Source: Cedecea neteri (GTDB taxonomy: Bacteria; Pseudomonadota; Gammaproteobacteria; Enterobacterales; Enterobacteriaceae). Taken from it: DNA of 64,000 bases. Positions 8,094 through 16,121 of this stretch are shown here, piece by piece. The stretch covers positions 2,976,001-3,040,000 of the forward strand of contig NZ_CP009459.1 in the NCBI RefSeq assembly GCF_000758325.1, given 5' to 3'. The stretch's first letter is position 1. Every line of letters starts with the position of its first letter. Below the pieces are notes generated by a model. The model ran no database searches, was not told where the DNA came from, and saw only the letters and a program-made list of their open reading frames with translations. A program made the translations under genes and the position numbers.

Positions 8094-8924
8094 TTATTCG
8101 CCTGTCTCACGGACGGCTGCCAACCCATATTTAATCGCGCAGGTAGCGATAAACGTTGGCATAAACTGGTCAATCAAAAAACGCGGATTGGGCTGCTTAT
8201 CTTCATAAAAACCGGCCAGGACGAAACCCGCCTCAAGCTGCCCGCCGATCTGTTCTTCCAGTGAATGGCCGAAGACTAACGCTTCTCCCCGCGCCTGTTT
8301 CGCAGCCAGCTCGTCAGCCGTTAGGTCTTTGACGTCAGAATAGGGCAGGCTGAATCTTGGGCGGATAACGCCCTGTTCGGCATAACTGGCTGCACGATCG
8401 CCGATGAAAACAACCGGATTAAAAAAGCTGGATAACAGCTTTCCGCCTTTCGCTAAAATCCGATAACAGCCGCGCCAGACGGGGCGAGTATCCGGCACGT
8501 ACTGGTTGGATATCGGGTGGATAATGTAGTCAAAGCTTTCATCCGCGAAACGGGACAGATCGCGCATATCGCCCTGGACAAATGTCAGCGTCAGCTTGTC
8601 CCGTTGCGCAACAAAGCGATCTTTATTGAGCTGCTCCTGAGAGAAGTCGAATACGGTGACGTCCGCCCCGGCAGCGGCGAGCACCGGTGCCTGCTGGCCG
8701 CCGGCAGACGCCAGGCAGAGAATGCGTTTTCCCTGCACGTTCGGCAGCCAGCTGGCAGGGAGCTTGCCTGGCGTTAAATGAATCTGCCACTCGCCGCGGC
8801 GGGCTTGCGCAATGATGTCGGCGCTGACAGGCTGGGACCATTTGCACTGCTGGCGGGCAAGGGCATCCCATGCGGCGCGGTTGTGCTCGAGTAAGTCGGA
8901 AGAGTGGGGCAATGTATCAGGCAT
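8094..8924 (-). CDS. Class I SAM-dependent methyltransferase
   Basis: 276 residues. Motif I reads GKRILCLASAGGQQAPVLA (residues about 72-90), with LASAGG where many relatives have DLGCGxG. VTVFDFS is motif II and the FVQGDMRDL.....FDYIIHP stretch covers motif III. The substrate is unknown. AGAGGAAAATAAG precedes the chosen ATG. A longer open frame upstream (to 9029) lacks family similarity. It belongs to the accessory block between add and malY. Confidence 0.8.
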   Translation of the reverse strand: MPDTLPHSSDLLEHNRAAWDALARQQCKWSQPVSADIIAQARRGEWQIHLTPGKLPASWLPNVQGKRILCLASAGGQQAPVLAAAGADVTVFDFSQEQLNKDRFVAQRDKLTLTFVQGDMRDLSRFADESFDYIIHPISNQYVPDTRPVWRGCYRILAKGGKLLSSFFNPVVFIGDRAASYAEQGVIRPRFSLPYSDVKDLTADELAAKQARGEALVFGHSLEEQIGGQLEAGFVLAGFYEDKQPNPRFLIDQFMPTFIATCAIKYGLAAVRETGE

Positions 8925-9153
8925 CTTATTTTCCTCTGGGGAGTGAAAAGCAGAGCCAGGGAATAGCGTCGAGATGCGCGGCAGAAGCCGCAGCCGAAAC
9001 TGCAATAATAAACAGCAATGCGTATTCACACTGGCATAAGTCAGGCAGCGAGCGCATTAGTTGTTCATTTCGTTGCAAACCTCGGGGAGAAAGAGTGGAC
9101 GATTAACTTTAGTTCCTGCCGGGAAGGGGGTCAACCGCCATTTGAGGTAGTAC

Positions 9154-9176
9154 AAAAAGCGCGGGTTACCCCGCAC
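9154..9176 (-). terminator. Terminator downstream of the POT-like transporter
   Basis: On the minus strand a 7-bp stem (GTGCGGG / CCCGCGC, one G-T pair) with a GTAA loop is followed by TTTTT, eight bases past the stop codon. Confidence 0.7.
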
Positions 9177-9184
9177 TCAGTGAC

Positions 9185-10660
9185 TCAAGCCTGAACCGTA
9201 TTTTTTTGCTCGATCAGGCGGCGCAGCAGCGGGATCAGCAGCAGTAAAATAACGCCGGTAGCGACGGAGCCCCAGCCCAGCTGGCTAAAGACTTTGCTGT
9301 AGCCCGGGTCGGTCAGTACCGGGGTACTGCCGCTGTTTTGCGGCATGCGGCCGGAAACATAGCCCGCCAGCACGGAGGCCACGCCCGTAACCATCATCCA
9401 GCAGCCCATCATCAGGCCCTGCAGGTTGGCAGGGGCCAGTTTGCCGATCATCGAGTAGCCCACCGGGGAAATCAGCAGTTCGCCGATGCTTTGCAGAATG
9501 TAGCTCAGCACAATCCATTTCAGCGCCACCATGCCGTCCGCACCCGCCATGGAGATGCCCAGCGGCAGCACCAGCATGCCAACGCCCATACAGAACAGCG
9601 AAGAGGCAAACTGGGCGGGAATGTCGATGCGCACGCCGCGATCGCGCAGGCGTTTGAACAGCCAGGCCATCAGCGGGCCACCGATTACGATGACGATAGT
9701 GTTGATGTTTTGCAGCCACTGGGGAGAGACTTCCCAGCCGAAAGCGTTGAGGGTGACGTTATGCTCGGCGAACAGCGTCAGCCCCATGGGTGCCAGTTGG
9801 TACAGTGACCAAAACACCAGCGAACCGGCGGCCAGCAGCAGGTAAGCTGCCATGCGGCGACGCTCGTGTTTACGAGGGTGGCGGGCGGTCATCACGCACA
9901 GCGACAGGAAGACCAGCGCCCCCAGCACAATGACAAACGTGCTGCTGAATTCGGTATGGCCCAGCAGCAGACGCAGGACTGGAACCAGAAGAATCAGGAT
10001 TAGCAGGCCAAAAGCCATGCGCAGATAAAACCCTTTCCCTTTGATGTGCTGCAGCGGCGTGCTGATATCGGCCAGCACCGGCCAGCGGAGCAGGGTAATG
10101 ACTACGGCGGCGACGTTGCCGAGAGTGGCAAACAGGAACAGCGCCCGGTAGCTTTCGGTCAACTGGTAGTAGCCCGCCACGGTAAAGCCGATAAAGAAGC
10201 CCAGGTTCATCCCGGCGTAGTTCCACAGGAAGGCGGCTTCACGGCGATCGTCGTCCGGCGCAAAACGCTGGGTCAGCATCATGTTAAGGCAGGTGACGTT
10301 CAGCCCGCTGCCGCTCAGGAACATCGCCAGCCCCCACCACAGGCCCGTCAGACCCGCTTCGGCAATCAGATAGCATCCCGCGACCTGCAGCAGCATGCCC
10401 AGCACAAACAGATTCCGGTTACTCAGATAGCGGCCGCCGAGGCAGCCGCCAAACAGGTGCAGCCCGTAGTTGAATGCGCCGAAGATCCCCATCATGGCAT
10501 CGGCCTGGCCTTCGCTAAAGCCCAGTCGCTTGGTGACGTACAGCACCAGCGTGGAGTAAAGCACCGCAAAGCCCAGGGTGGCGAACATCTGAATAAAGAA
10601 CAGCGCGCCCGAGCCGGGAGGAATGGCCTGATGCGAGGCGTGGCCGGAAGATAAACTCAT
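9185..10660 (-). CDS. POT/PTR2-like MFS transporter lacking the ExxER motif
   Basis: 491 residues with 12-14 hydrophobic helices and the overall layout of proton-dependent oligopeptide transporters. YAGMNLGFFIGF resembles the second PTR signature, and the LQSIGELLISPVGYSMIGKLAP region is typical of POT helices 10-11. The TM1 segment reads FFIQMFATLGFAV where peptide transporters such as DtpB have VELWERFGYYG, so the E-x-x-E-R proton-coupling motif is absent. The start is the ATG after GAGAGAGACAAT. It lies downstream of a PHP-domain hydrolase on the same strand, with a terminator-like hairpin between. Substrate and coupling mode are uncertain. Confidence 0.75.
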   Translation of the reverse strand: MSLSSGHASHQAIPPGSGALFFIQMFATLGFAVLYSTLVLYVTKRLGFSEGQADAMMGIFGAFNYGLHLFGGCLGGRYLSNRNLFVLGMLLQVAGCYLIAEAGLTGLWWGLAMFLSGSGLNVTCLNMMLTQRFAPDDDRREAAFLWNYAGMNLGFFIGFTVAGYYQLTESYRALFLFATLGNVAAVVITLLRWPVLADISTPLQHIKGKGFYLRMAFGLLILILLVPVLRLLLGHTEFSSTFVIVLGALVFLSLCVMTARHPRKHERRRMAAYLLLAAGSLVFWSLYQLAPMGLTLFAEHNVTLNAFGWEVSPQWLQNINTIVIVIGGPLMAWLFKRLRDRGVRIDIPAQFASSLFCMGVGMLVLPLGISMAGADGMVALKWIVLSYILQSIGELLISPVGYSMIGKLAPANLQGLMMGCWMMVTGVASVLAGYVSGRMPQNSGSTPVLTDPGYSKVFSQLGWGSVATGVILLLLIPLLRRLIEQKNTVQA

Positions 10661-10675
10661 ATTGTCTCTCTCAAC

Positions 10676-10713
10676 AACAAAAAGACCCGGGAAGCGAGGC
10701 GTCACCGGGTCTT
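10676..10713 (-). terminator. Terminator-like hairpin in the leader of the POT-like gene
   Basis: A 9-bp perfect stem (AAGACCCGG / CCGGGTCTT) followed on the minus strand by TTTTTGTTGTTG. It ends about 20 bases before the ATG of the transporter and 138 bases after the stop of the upstream PHP gene. It is either the PHP gene terminator or a leader attenuator. Confidence 0.7.
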
Positions 10714-10850
10714 AATTTTTATGACTATGATGAGGGAGCATTTTCGTCGTTTTTAGCGGTTTTATGCAAAGCAGAACGACTAAATATTCACATTAAATAA
10801 TTTCAAAATTTTACAAACCAAAAAGATAACCAGACGAAAGTGCTTAAAAA

Positions 10851-12281
10851 TTACTCTGAATCGATGCTGCGGGGAAATTCAAGGTGGCCTGTCACCTCGC
10901 CCCAGGTAGCGCCTACTGGCGAGAGAAACAGCGGATGCTGAGCGCAGTAAACAGGGTTGATCATGCCCTCCAGCGTGCCGTCCTCACGGCGAATATCCCA
11001 GCGAATCCACGCATGTTTTGTCATATCTGCGTGAATGTCTTGCGGAGTATTTTCCAGGGAGTATTCAGCCAGAATGCCCGCGTCCGACACAACCTGGAGC
11101 GTGTAGCGGTGTTCGCTATCTTTTACCGCTACAGTCAATGCGATCTGTTTGCCGTCGGCGGCGTCGCCCGGCAGCAGCGCACCGTCGTTCAGGCTGAACG
11201 TCAGGCCGCAGCGGCGTTCGAAGTAACAATGCCCGCTTTTGAGGGCGGCAAGAATAGCCTCTCCGCTGAGCGCCTCGGCATAAACCCAGGTTGCCGGGTC
11301 GCCGTAAATTGACGGCTCGGTCGCCTGCGGATAGCGCTCATGGGGCTGCATATGGCAGTCGCTTCCGCCGACGGCATAAATTCGGTGTCCCGCGTTCCAC
11401 AGCGTGGTGAAGATCTCAACTACCTGCTCGTTCGCGGTGGTGGCGTTTTTCCAGGTCGGATCGTTGAGTACTTCCAGCACGTCGATATCCGCCATAGGCA
11501 TGTCGTTATAAAGCCAGCTCCACGGGTGCAGCATGACGTGGTTTACGCTCAGCACGCTTTCTGACCGTTTGAGCGCAATGCCCTGAGTGAGCAGACCGCG
11601 GCTGCTGTAGTCCGCATGAAGCATATTCAGCGTGGCGGCGGGGCCGTGAACGTTCAGGTGGCCTTTGTCGGCGGTGACTTCAATGCTCGGCAGCAGCAGC
11701 ACGCTGTCGTGGCGCGGCAGGCAGGCGTGGGACAAGTTGTGCTCGGTCAGGAAGAAGAAATCCAGCCCCTGCGAAGCCATGATATCCAGTGCCTCAGGCA
11801 GCGTGTTGTTGCCGTCGGACAGCGTGGTATGGCCGTGCAGGTCACCACGATACCAGCCTGGACGATCGCTAAGCGTGCGCTGGTAGTCAAAAACGATCTG
11901 GTGATCCGGGCGCAGCACGTCTTGTTTTTCAAAATCAACGGGAGCGGCCAGTGCGTCAAAGCTGATGTTCAGTTGATAACTCATTGGCTGTGGCGAGCGA
12001 GTTTCACCGATGACGTTATAGATATGCAACTGCCATTCTCCGGCGGGGAGTTCACCCGGCAGAGCACCGATGGAAGCCCAGTCCGCGCAGACTGTAAGCA
12101 CCTTTTCAGGTTTTTGCAGCATCACCGAGGCTCTTAGCTGCTGGTGGCTGTCGTAAAGGTAGCAGTAGAGGTGCCCGGTGCGCAGCGTCGTGCCCGTCAG
12201 GCTAATCGCCGGGGTATTGTCTGCCACAAGGAAGGTGTGAACGGCATGACCGAAGGGAATTTCACCGGAAAAAACGTGCAT
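10851..12281 (-). CDS. CehA/McbA-family PHP-domain metallohydrolase
   Basis: 476 residues. An N-terminal beta-rich region (about 1-140) precedes a PHP domain that starts WYRGDLHGHTTLSDG, with metal ligands in HGH (149-151). It continues with FLTEHN (about 178-182) and GGSDCHMQPH. This is the pattern of the CehA/McbA group, which hydrolyses esters or phosphoesters. No signal peptide is visible, so it is probably cytoplasmic. AGGAG precedes the ATG. The neighbouring POT-like transporter suggests uptake followed by hydrolysis, which is inference. Confidence 0.82.
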   Translation of the reverse strand: MHVFSGEIPFGHAVHTFLVADNTPAISLTGTTLRTGHLYCYLYDSHQQLRASVMLQKPEKVLTVCADWASIGALPGELPAGEWQLHIYNVIGETRSPQPMSYQLNISFDALAAPVDFEKQDVLRPDHQIVFDYQRTLSDRPGWYRGDLHGHTTLSDGNNTLPEALDIMASQGLDFFFLTEHNLSHACLPRHDSVLLLPSIEVTADKGHLNVHGPAATLNMLHADYSSRGLLTQGIALKRSESVLSVNHVMLHPWSWLYNDMPMADIDVLEVLNDPTWKNATTANEQVVEIFTTLWNAGHRIYAVGGSDCHMQPHERYPQATEPSIYGDPATWVYAEALSGEAILAALKSGHCYFERRCGLTFSLNDGALLPGDAADGKQIALTVAVKDSEHRYTLQVVSDAGILAEYSLENTPQDIHADMTKHAWIRWDIRREDGTLEGMINPVYCAQHPLFLSPVGATWGEVTGHLEFPRSIDSE

Positions 12282-12491
12282 GATGTGCTCCTGTTTTTAA
12301 TGGTGAAAAGCTTAAGGGGAGCGGGTGAAGATTGTGTGTCGATTGGGTGTCGGAAAAATGACGAAGCGATGAATGGACAGGCAATGTTGACGGGAATTTT
12401 TATCGCTTCAACTACCAATTAGCGTAGTTACACTCTGTTACGCCCTTCATGATAGAGTGCGTCCGCTTCAAACAACTTACGGAAAAATATA

Positions 12492-13025
12492 ATGAAAAAG
12501 GTATTAGCACTGGCTATTCTGGCCGGTCTATCTGTTGCGTCTGCAAACGTCTACGCGGAAGGCGAAAGCACAATCTCTATCGGTTATGCTCAGAGCAATG
12601 TGAAAGTTGATGGTGATAAACTCGACGACAACCCAAAAGGTTTCAACGTTAAGTATCGCTATGAAATCGATAACAACTGGGGCGTGGTTGGCTCTTTCGC
12701 GTATACCCATCAGGGTTATGATTTCTACTACTACGGCCAAAAAATTGGCAATGGCGATCTGGATTACTATTCAGTCACCGCGGGCCCTTCTTATCGCTTT
12801 AACGAATACGTCAGCGCCTATGCCTTGATCGGTCTGGGTACCGGTAAAGTGAAAGTGTCTGCCTTCGGTGATTCTGAGAGCGAGAGCAAAACCTCTGCGG
12901 CTTACGGCCTGGGCCTGCAGATTAACCCGGTTTCCAACATTGCTATCGACGCATCGTATGAATATTCGAAGCTCGACGAAGTGAAAGTGGGTACCTGGAT
13001 GCTGGGCGTAGGCTACCGTTTCTAA
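12492..13025 (+). CDS. OmpX/Ail-family outer-membrane beta-barrel protein
   Basis: 177 residues. The Sec signal peptide MKKVLALAILAGLSVASANVYA is followed by the mature start EGESTISIGYAQS. It has the eight-stranded Ail/Lom/OmpX layout: GFNVKYRYEIDNNWGVVGSF, YYSVTAGPSYRFNEYVSAYALIG, YGLGLQINP and a terminal WMLGVGYRF with C-terminal Phe for BAM recognition. Relatives act in adhesion, serum resistance or envelope stress; the exact role here is unknown. It is divergent from the PHP gene and converges on malY over a shared terminator. Confidence 0.88.
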   Translation: MKKVLALAILAGLSVASANVYAEGESTISIGYAQSNVKVDGDKLDDNPKGFNVKYRYEIDNNWGVVGSFAYTHQGYDFYYYGQKIGNGDLDYYSVTAGPSYRFNEYVSAYALIGLGTGKVKVSAFGDSESESKTSAAYGLGLQINPVSNIAIDASYEYSKLDEVKVGTWMLGVGYRF

Positions 13026-13038
13026 GCTTCTGCACACT

Positions 13039-13062
13039 AAAAGCCCACATTAGTGGGCTTTT
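13039..13062. terminator. Bidirectional terminator between ompX-like gene and malY
   Basis: A perfect 10-bp stem (AAAAGCCCAC / GTGGGCTTTT) with an ATTA loop. It has T-tracts on both strands and lies 14 bases after the porin stop and 20 bases past the malY stop. Confidence 0.9.
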
Positions 13063-13082
13063 TCAATTCAGCATTCACACGG

Positions 13083-14255
13083 CTATATCAACGAACGGAT
13101 CCCATTGATAAGTCGCTCGACGCCTGCCTCAAGTTTGCCGCGCGGACACCCGGCATTCAGGCGTACAAAACCGTTGCCTTCCTCACCGTAGGTGTAGCCT
13201 GGCATGATGGCGACTTTCTGCTCATCAATTAGGACCTTCTGCAGGGCTTTGTCGTCCAGCCCTAGCGGGCGTAAATCAATCCAGGCCAGGTAAGTGGACT
13301 GCGGCGGCTGCCAGCTCAGTTCGGGAAACGCCTGGTTTAACCTGTCGGCCACGAACTGCAAATTGCTTTGCAGGTAGTCCCGCAGCGCATCAAGCCAGGA
13401 CTCGCCTTCACGGTAGGCGGCGATATGGGCCACAATCGCCAGCACGGCCGGAGAGGAAAGACCGTCCTGGCCTTTGAGTACGTTCAGGTACTGCTGGCGA
13501 TCGTTCGCATTATTTATCAGCCCATAAGCACCGGTGAGTGCCGGGATGTTGAAGCTTTTGGAGCCGGACGTGAGCAGCGCCCAGCCGCCGTGGTCAACTT
13601 CGCACCATGGAATGTGACGGTTATTGCCCCACACCATATCCATATGAATTTCATCACTGATAACCCGCACGCCGTGGCGTTCGCAAAGTTCAGCCATGGT
13701 TTGTAGCTCTTCCCGTGCCCAGACTTTGCCCGTTGGGTTATGCGGGCTGCAAAGCAGCATGATTTTACATTCAGGCCGGGCGAGCAGGGTTTCCAGCTCT
13801 GCCATATCACAGCGCCAGCCTTCCGCAGTTTTTTGTAGCGGCGCGCTCAGAACCTGACGCTGGTTGCCTTCAATTGCTTTGTAGAACGCATCGTACGCGG
13901 GGGTGTGAATCAGCACGCCGTCACCCGGCTGCGACCACTGGCGTATAAGCTGCGAAACCATGTAAATCACCGAAGGCCCGTAGACTACGCTCTCCGGATC
14001 GATGCTGCTGCCGAAACGCTGCTGATACCAGTGGGCGATGGCGGAGAGAAAATCGTCGTTCTTCCAGCGGCTATAGCCAAGCACGCCGTGGGCCAATCTT
14101 TTTTGCAGGGCATCAAGAATGCAGGGCGCGGTAGGGAAGTCCATGTCGGAGATGGTGAAGGGCAGCAGGTCGGCGGCGCCGAAGCGGTCAGCCACGTAGT
14201 CCCACTGGGTGCACCAGGTCCCGTGGCGGTCAACCGGAACAGAAAAATCAAACAT
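13083..14255 (-). CDS. malY: PLP-dependent cystathionine beta-lyase / MalT modulator MalY
   Basis: 390 residues, equal to E. coli MalY. The N-terminal FDFSVPVDRHGTWCTQWDY and the PLP-lysine segment TSGSKSFNIPAL identify it. CSPHNPTGKVW and SDEIHMDMVW are the usual fold-type I PLP contacts. MalY cleaves cystathionine and binds MalT to dampen the maltose regulon. It is downstream of malX on the same strand with two hairpins in the 90-base gap. Confidence 0.96.
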   Translation of the reverse strand: MFDFSVPVDRHGTWCTQWDYVADRFGAADLLPFTISDMDFPTAPCILDALQKRLAHGVLGYSRWKNDDFLSAIAHWYQQRFGSSIDPESVVYGPSVIYMVSQLIRQWSQPGDGVLIHTPAYDAFYKAIEGNQRQVLSAPLQKTAEGWRCDMAELETLLARPECKIMLLCSPHNPTGKVWAREELQTMAELCERHGVRVISDEIHMDMVWGNNRHIPWCEVDHGGWALLTSGSKSFNIPALTGAYGLINNANDRQQYLNVLKGQDGLSSPAVLAIVAHIAAYREGESWLDALRDYLQSNLQFVADRLNQAFPELSWQPPQSTYLAWIDLRPLGLDDKALQKVLIDEQKVAIMPGYTYGEEGNGFVRLNAGCPRGKLEAGVERLINGIRSLI

Positions 14256-14271
14256 AAAACCTCACAGCTTT

Positions 14272-14312
14272 TAACCACAAAGAGGGAAAACCGCGTTTGC
14301 CCTCTTTGTCGG
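14272..14312. repeat. Palindromic hairpin element, copy 1 (malX-malY)
   Basis: A 9-bp perfect stem (CAAAGAGGG / CCCTCTTTG) with a 13-base loop. The leading 19 bases, TAACCACAAAGAGGGAAAA (14272-14290), recur exactly on the other strand at 19485-19503 in the ydgA-manA gap. There they also form one arm of a hairpin. A small dispersed repeat is suggested. Confidence 0.65.
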
Positions 14313-14318
14313 ATAATT

Positions 14319-14338
14319 AAGAGCGCCGAAGCGCTCTT
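14319..14338. repeat. Stable tetraloop hairpin between malX and malY
   Basis: An 8-bp perfect stem (AAGAGCGC / GCGCTCTT) that presents a TTCG (UUCG) tetraloop on the malXY transcript, seven bases after the malX stop. It may protect the malX 3' end or separate the expression of malX from malY. Confidence 0.65.
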
Positions 14339-14345
14339 TGGTGAA

Positions 14346-15935
14346 TTAAGCCTCGACGGTGCGCATCAGGCCGACCATCTCATCTTTTACCGACTGAACC
14401 TGTGGCCCGATAACCACCTGCAGGTTGTGCTCGTTGAGCTTCACCACGCCGATGGCGCGATTGGCCTTCAGGGCTGCGGTATCCACCAGAGACATGTCTT
14501 TAACCGACAGACGCAGGCGGGTGATGCAGTTATCCAGCGTCGAAATGTTATCGCTGCCGCCCAGCGCCGCCAGAATAGCCGGCACGTTATAGCCGGATTT
14601 GCCCGTGTGGCCGCCAACCGGTTTTTCTGCGGTGGTGGTTTCAATATCGCGCCCTGGGGTTTTGATATTAAAGCGGGTTATAGCGAAGCGGAAGATAGCA
14701 TAGTAGCCAGCAAACCATACCGCGGCCACAACCGGTACCATATACCATTTGGTGGACAGGCCGTGCAGCACGCCGAAGACGAAGAAGTCGATAATGTTGC
14801 CGTCGGTATTGCCGATGGTCACGCCCAGCACGGACATCATGGTGAAGCCAATCCCGGTCAGCACGGCGTGAATCAGGTACAGCACCGGCGCGACGAACAG
14901 GAACAGGAACTCGATAGGTTCGGTGGTGCCGCCCACGACGCAGGCAATCACGCCGGAGATCAACAGCCCTTTAATTTTATGGCGGTTTTCCGGGCGAGCG
15001 CAGTGGTACATCGCCAGCGCTGCACCTGGCAGGCCGCCGAGGAAGGCTGGCATTTTACCCTGAGACAGGAACTGCGTTGCGCTTTCAGAGAAGCCGTGGG
15101 TAGTCGGGCAGCTCAGCTGCGCCTGGAAGATAGTCAGCGCGCCGCTCACGGTATGACCGCACACGTCCATTGTGCCGCCCGCTTCGGTGAAGCGAATCAG
15201 GGCCACCAGAATGTGCTGCAGGCCGAACGGCAGCAGCAGACGTTCCCCGGTGCCGAAGATCATCGGGCCAAAGATACCTGCGCTGTGGATCATGTAGCCC
15301 AAAGCATTGATCCCGGCGGCAAAAATCGGCCAGATCAGCGGGATAACCAGACCAACCAGCCCCATCACCAGGGTGGTAATAATCGGCACAAAGCGGGTGC
15401 CGCCGAAGAATGCTAATGCGTCCGGTAGGCGAATGTTATGGAAACGCTCGTGCAGCAGATAAACGATAATCCCGGCAATGACCGCGCCCAGAATACCGGT
15501 ATCAATCGACTGCACGCCGAGCACGCTTTGAATGTTGTTGGCTTTGAGGATTGCCGCATCGGTTGTCGGCAGGATGCCTTTAGCGGTCAGCCAGAAGTTA
15601 ACCGCCAGGTTCATTACCATATAGCCGACGAAACCGGCGAAGGCGGCCACGCCTTTATTCTCACGCGCCAGGCCCAGCGGGATGGCGATACAGAACATCA
15701 CCGGCAGGAAGCTGAAGGCGAATGAGCCCATTTTGCTCATCCAGGTGAAGATCAGCTGTAAGACCGGGTTGCCCAGCCACGGGATCTCGGTCACAACGTC
15801 ATGACTGCTCAGCGAGCTGCCGATCCCAAGCATGATGCCGCAGAACGACAGCAGCGCCACCGGCAACATAAAGGTTTTGCCGAGGTTCTGGAAAAACTCC
15901 CAAAGTGATTTTTTTTGTGGTGTATTAGCCGCCAT
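14346..15935 (-). CDS. malX: PTS maltose/glucose-type EIICB component MalX
   Basis: 529 residues. The EIIC part of about ten helices carries the GTTEPIEFLFLFVAPVLY motif of glucose-class permeases. The C-terminal EIIB domain has the phosphorylated Cys in DNCITRLRLSVKD. The ATG at 15935 was chosen over the adjacent GTG because the AAGGAG spacing is better. It transports and phosphorylates a sugar, classically glucose or maltose, with EIIA supplied in trans. It is divergent from malI and controlled by two MalI operators in the gap. Confidence 0.95.
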   Translation of the reverse strand: MAANTPQKKSLWEFFQNLGKTFMLPVALLSFCGIMLGIGSSLSSHDVVTEIPWLGNPVLQLIFTWMSKMGSFAFSFLPVMFCIAIPLGLARENKGVAAFAGFVGYMVMNLAVNFWLTAKGILPTTDAAILKANNIQSVLGVQSIDTGILGAVIAGIIVYLLHERFHNIRLPDALAFFGGTRFVPIITTLVMGLVGLVIPLIWPIFAAGINALGYMIHSAGIFGPMIFGTGERLLLPFGLQHILVALIRFTEAGGTMDVCGHTVSGALTIFQAQLSCPTTHGFSESATQFLSQGKMPAFLGGLPGAALAMYHCARPENRHKIKGLLISGVIACVVGGTTEPIEFLFLFVAPVLYLIHAVLTGIGFTMMSVLGVTIGNTDGNIIDFFVFGVLHGLSTKWYMVPVVAAVWFAGYYAIFRFAITRFNIKTPGRDIETTTAEKPVGGHTGKSGYNVPAILAALGGSDNISTLDNCITRLRLSVKDMSLVDTAALKANRAIGVVKLNEHNLQVVIGPQVQSVKDEMVGLMRTVEA

Positions 15936-15991
15936 CACGACTCCTTGACCCGGTTAAAATGAGGTGTTGTGTAAGTAAAGTTTGAAAATGA

Positions 15992-16003
15992 TAAAACGTT
16001 TTA
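15992..16003. promoter_or_regulatory. MalI operator 1
   Basis: Perfect 12-bp palindrome TAAAACGTTTTA within GATAAAACGTTTTACC. It matches the known E. coli MalI operator core and lies 57 bases upstream of malX. Confidence 0.88.
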
Positions 16004-16070
16004 CCCAATTTTATCGTGAGGACGATCGCAGAATTACCGCGCATAATGAAGTTGAATATGCCAGCATAAG

Positions 16071-16082
16071 TAAAACGTTTTA
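16071..16082. promoter_or_regulatory. MalI operator 2
   Basis: The second copy of the TAAAACGTTTTA palindrome, within GTAAAACGTTTTATC, 39 bases before the malI start. The two centres are 79 bp apart, which permits repression of both malX and malI. Confidence 0.88.
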
Positions 16083-16121
16083 TCTTTATATTTATCGATT
16101 CACGGAGGATCTGACTTAACG

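Noticed and set aside
13905-15416. A 503-codon open frame on the plus strand
   Set aside because: It is antisense to malY and malX, spans their intergenic hairpins, is rich in His, Gln and Arg, and matches nothing. It is a shadow of GC-rich coding on the other strand.
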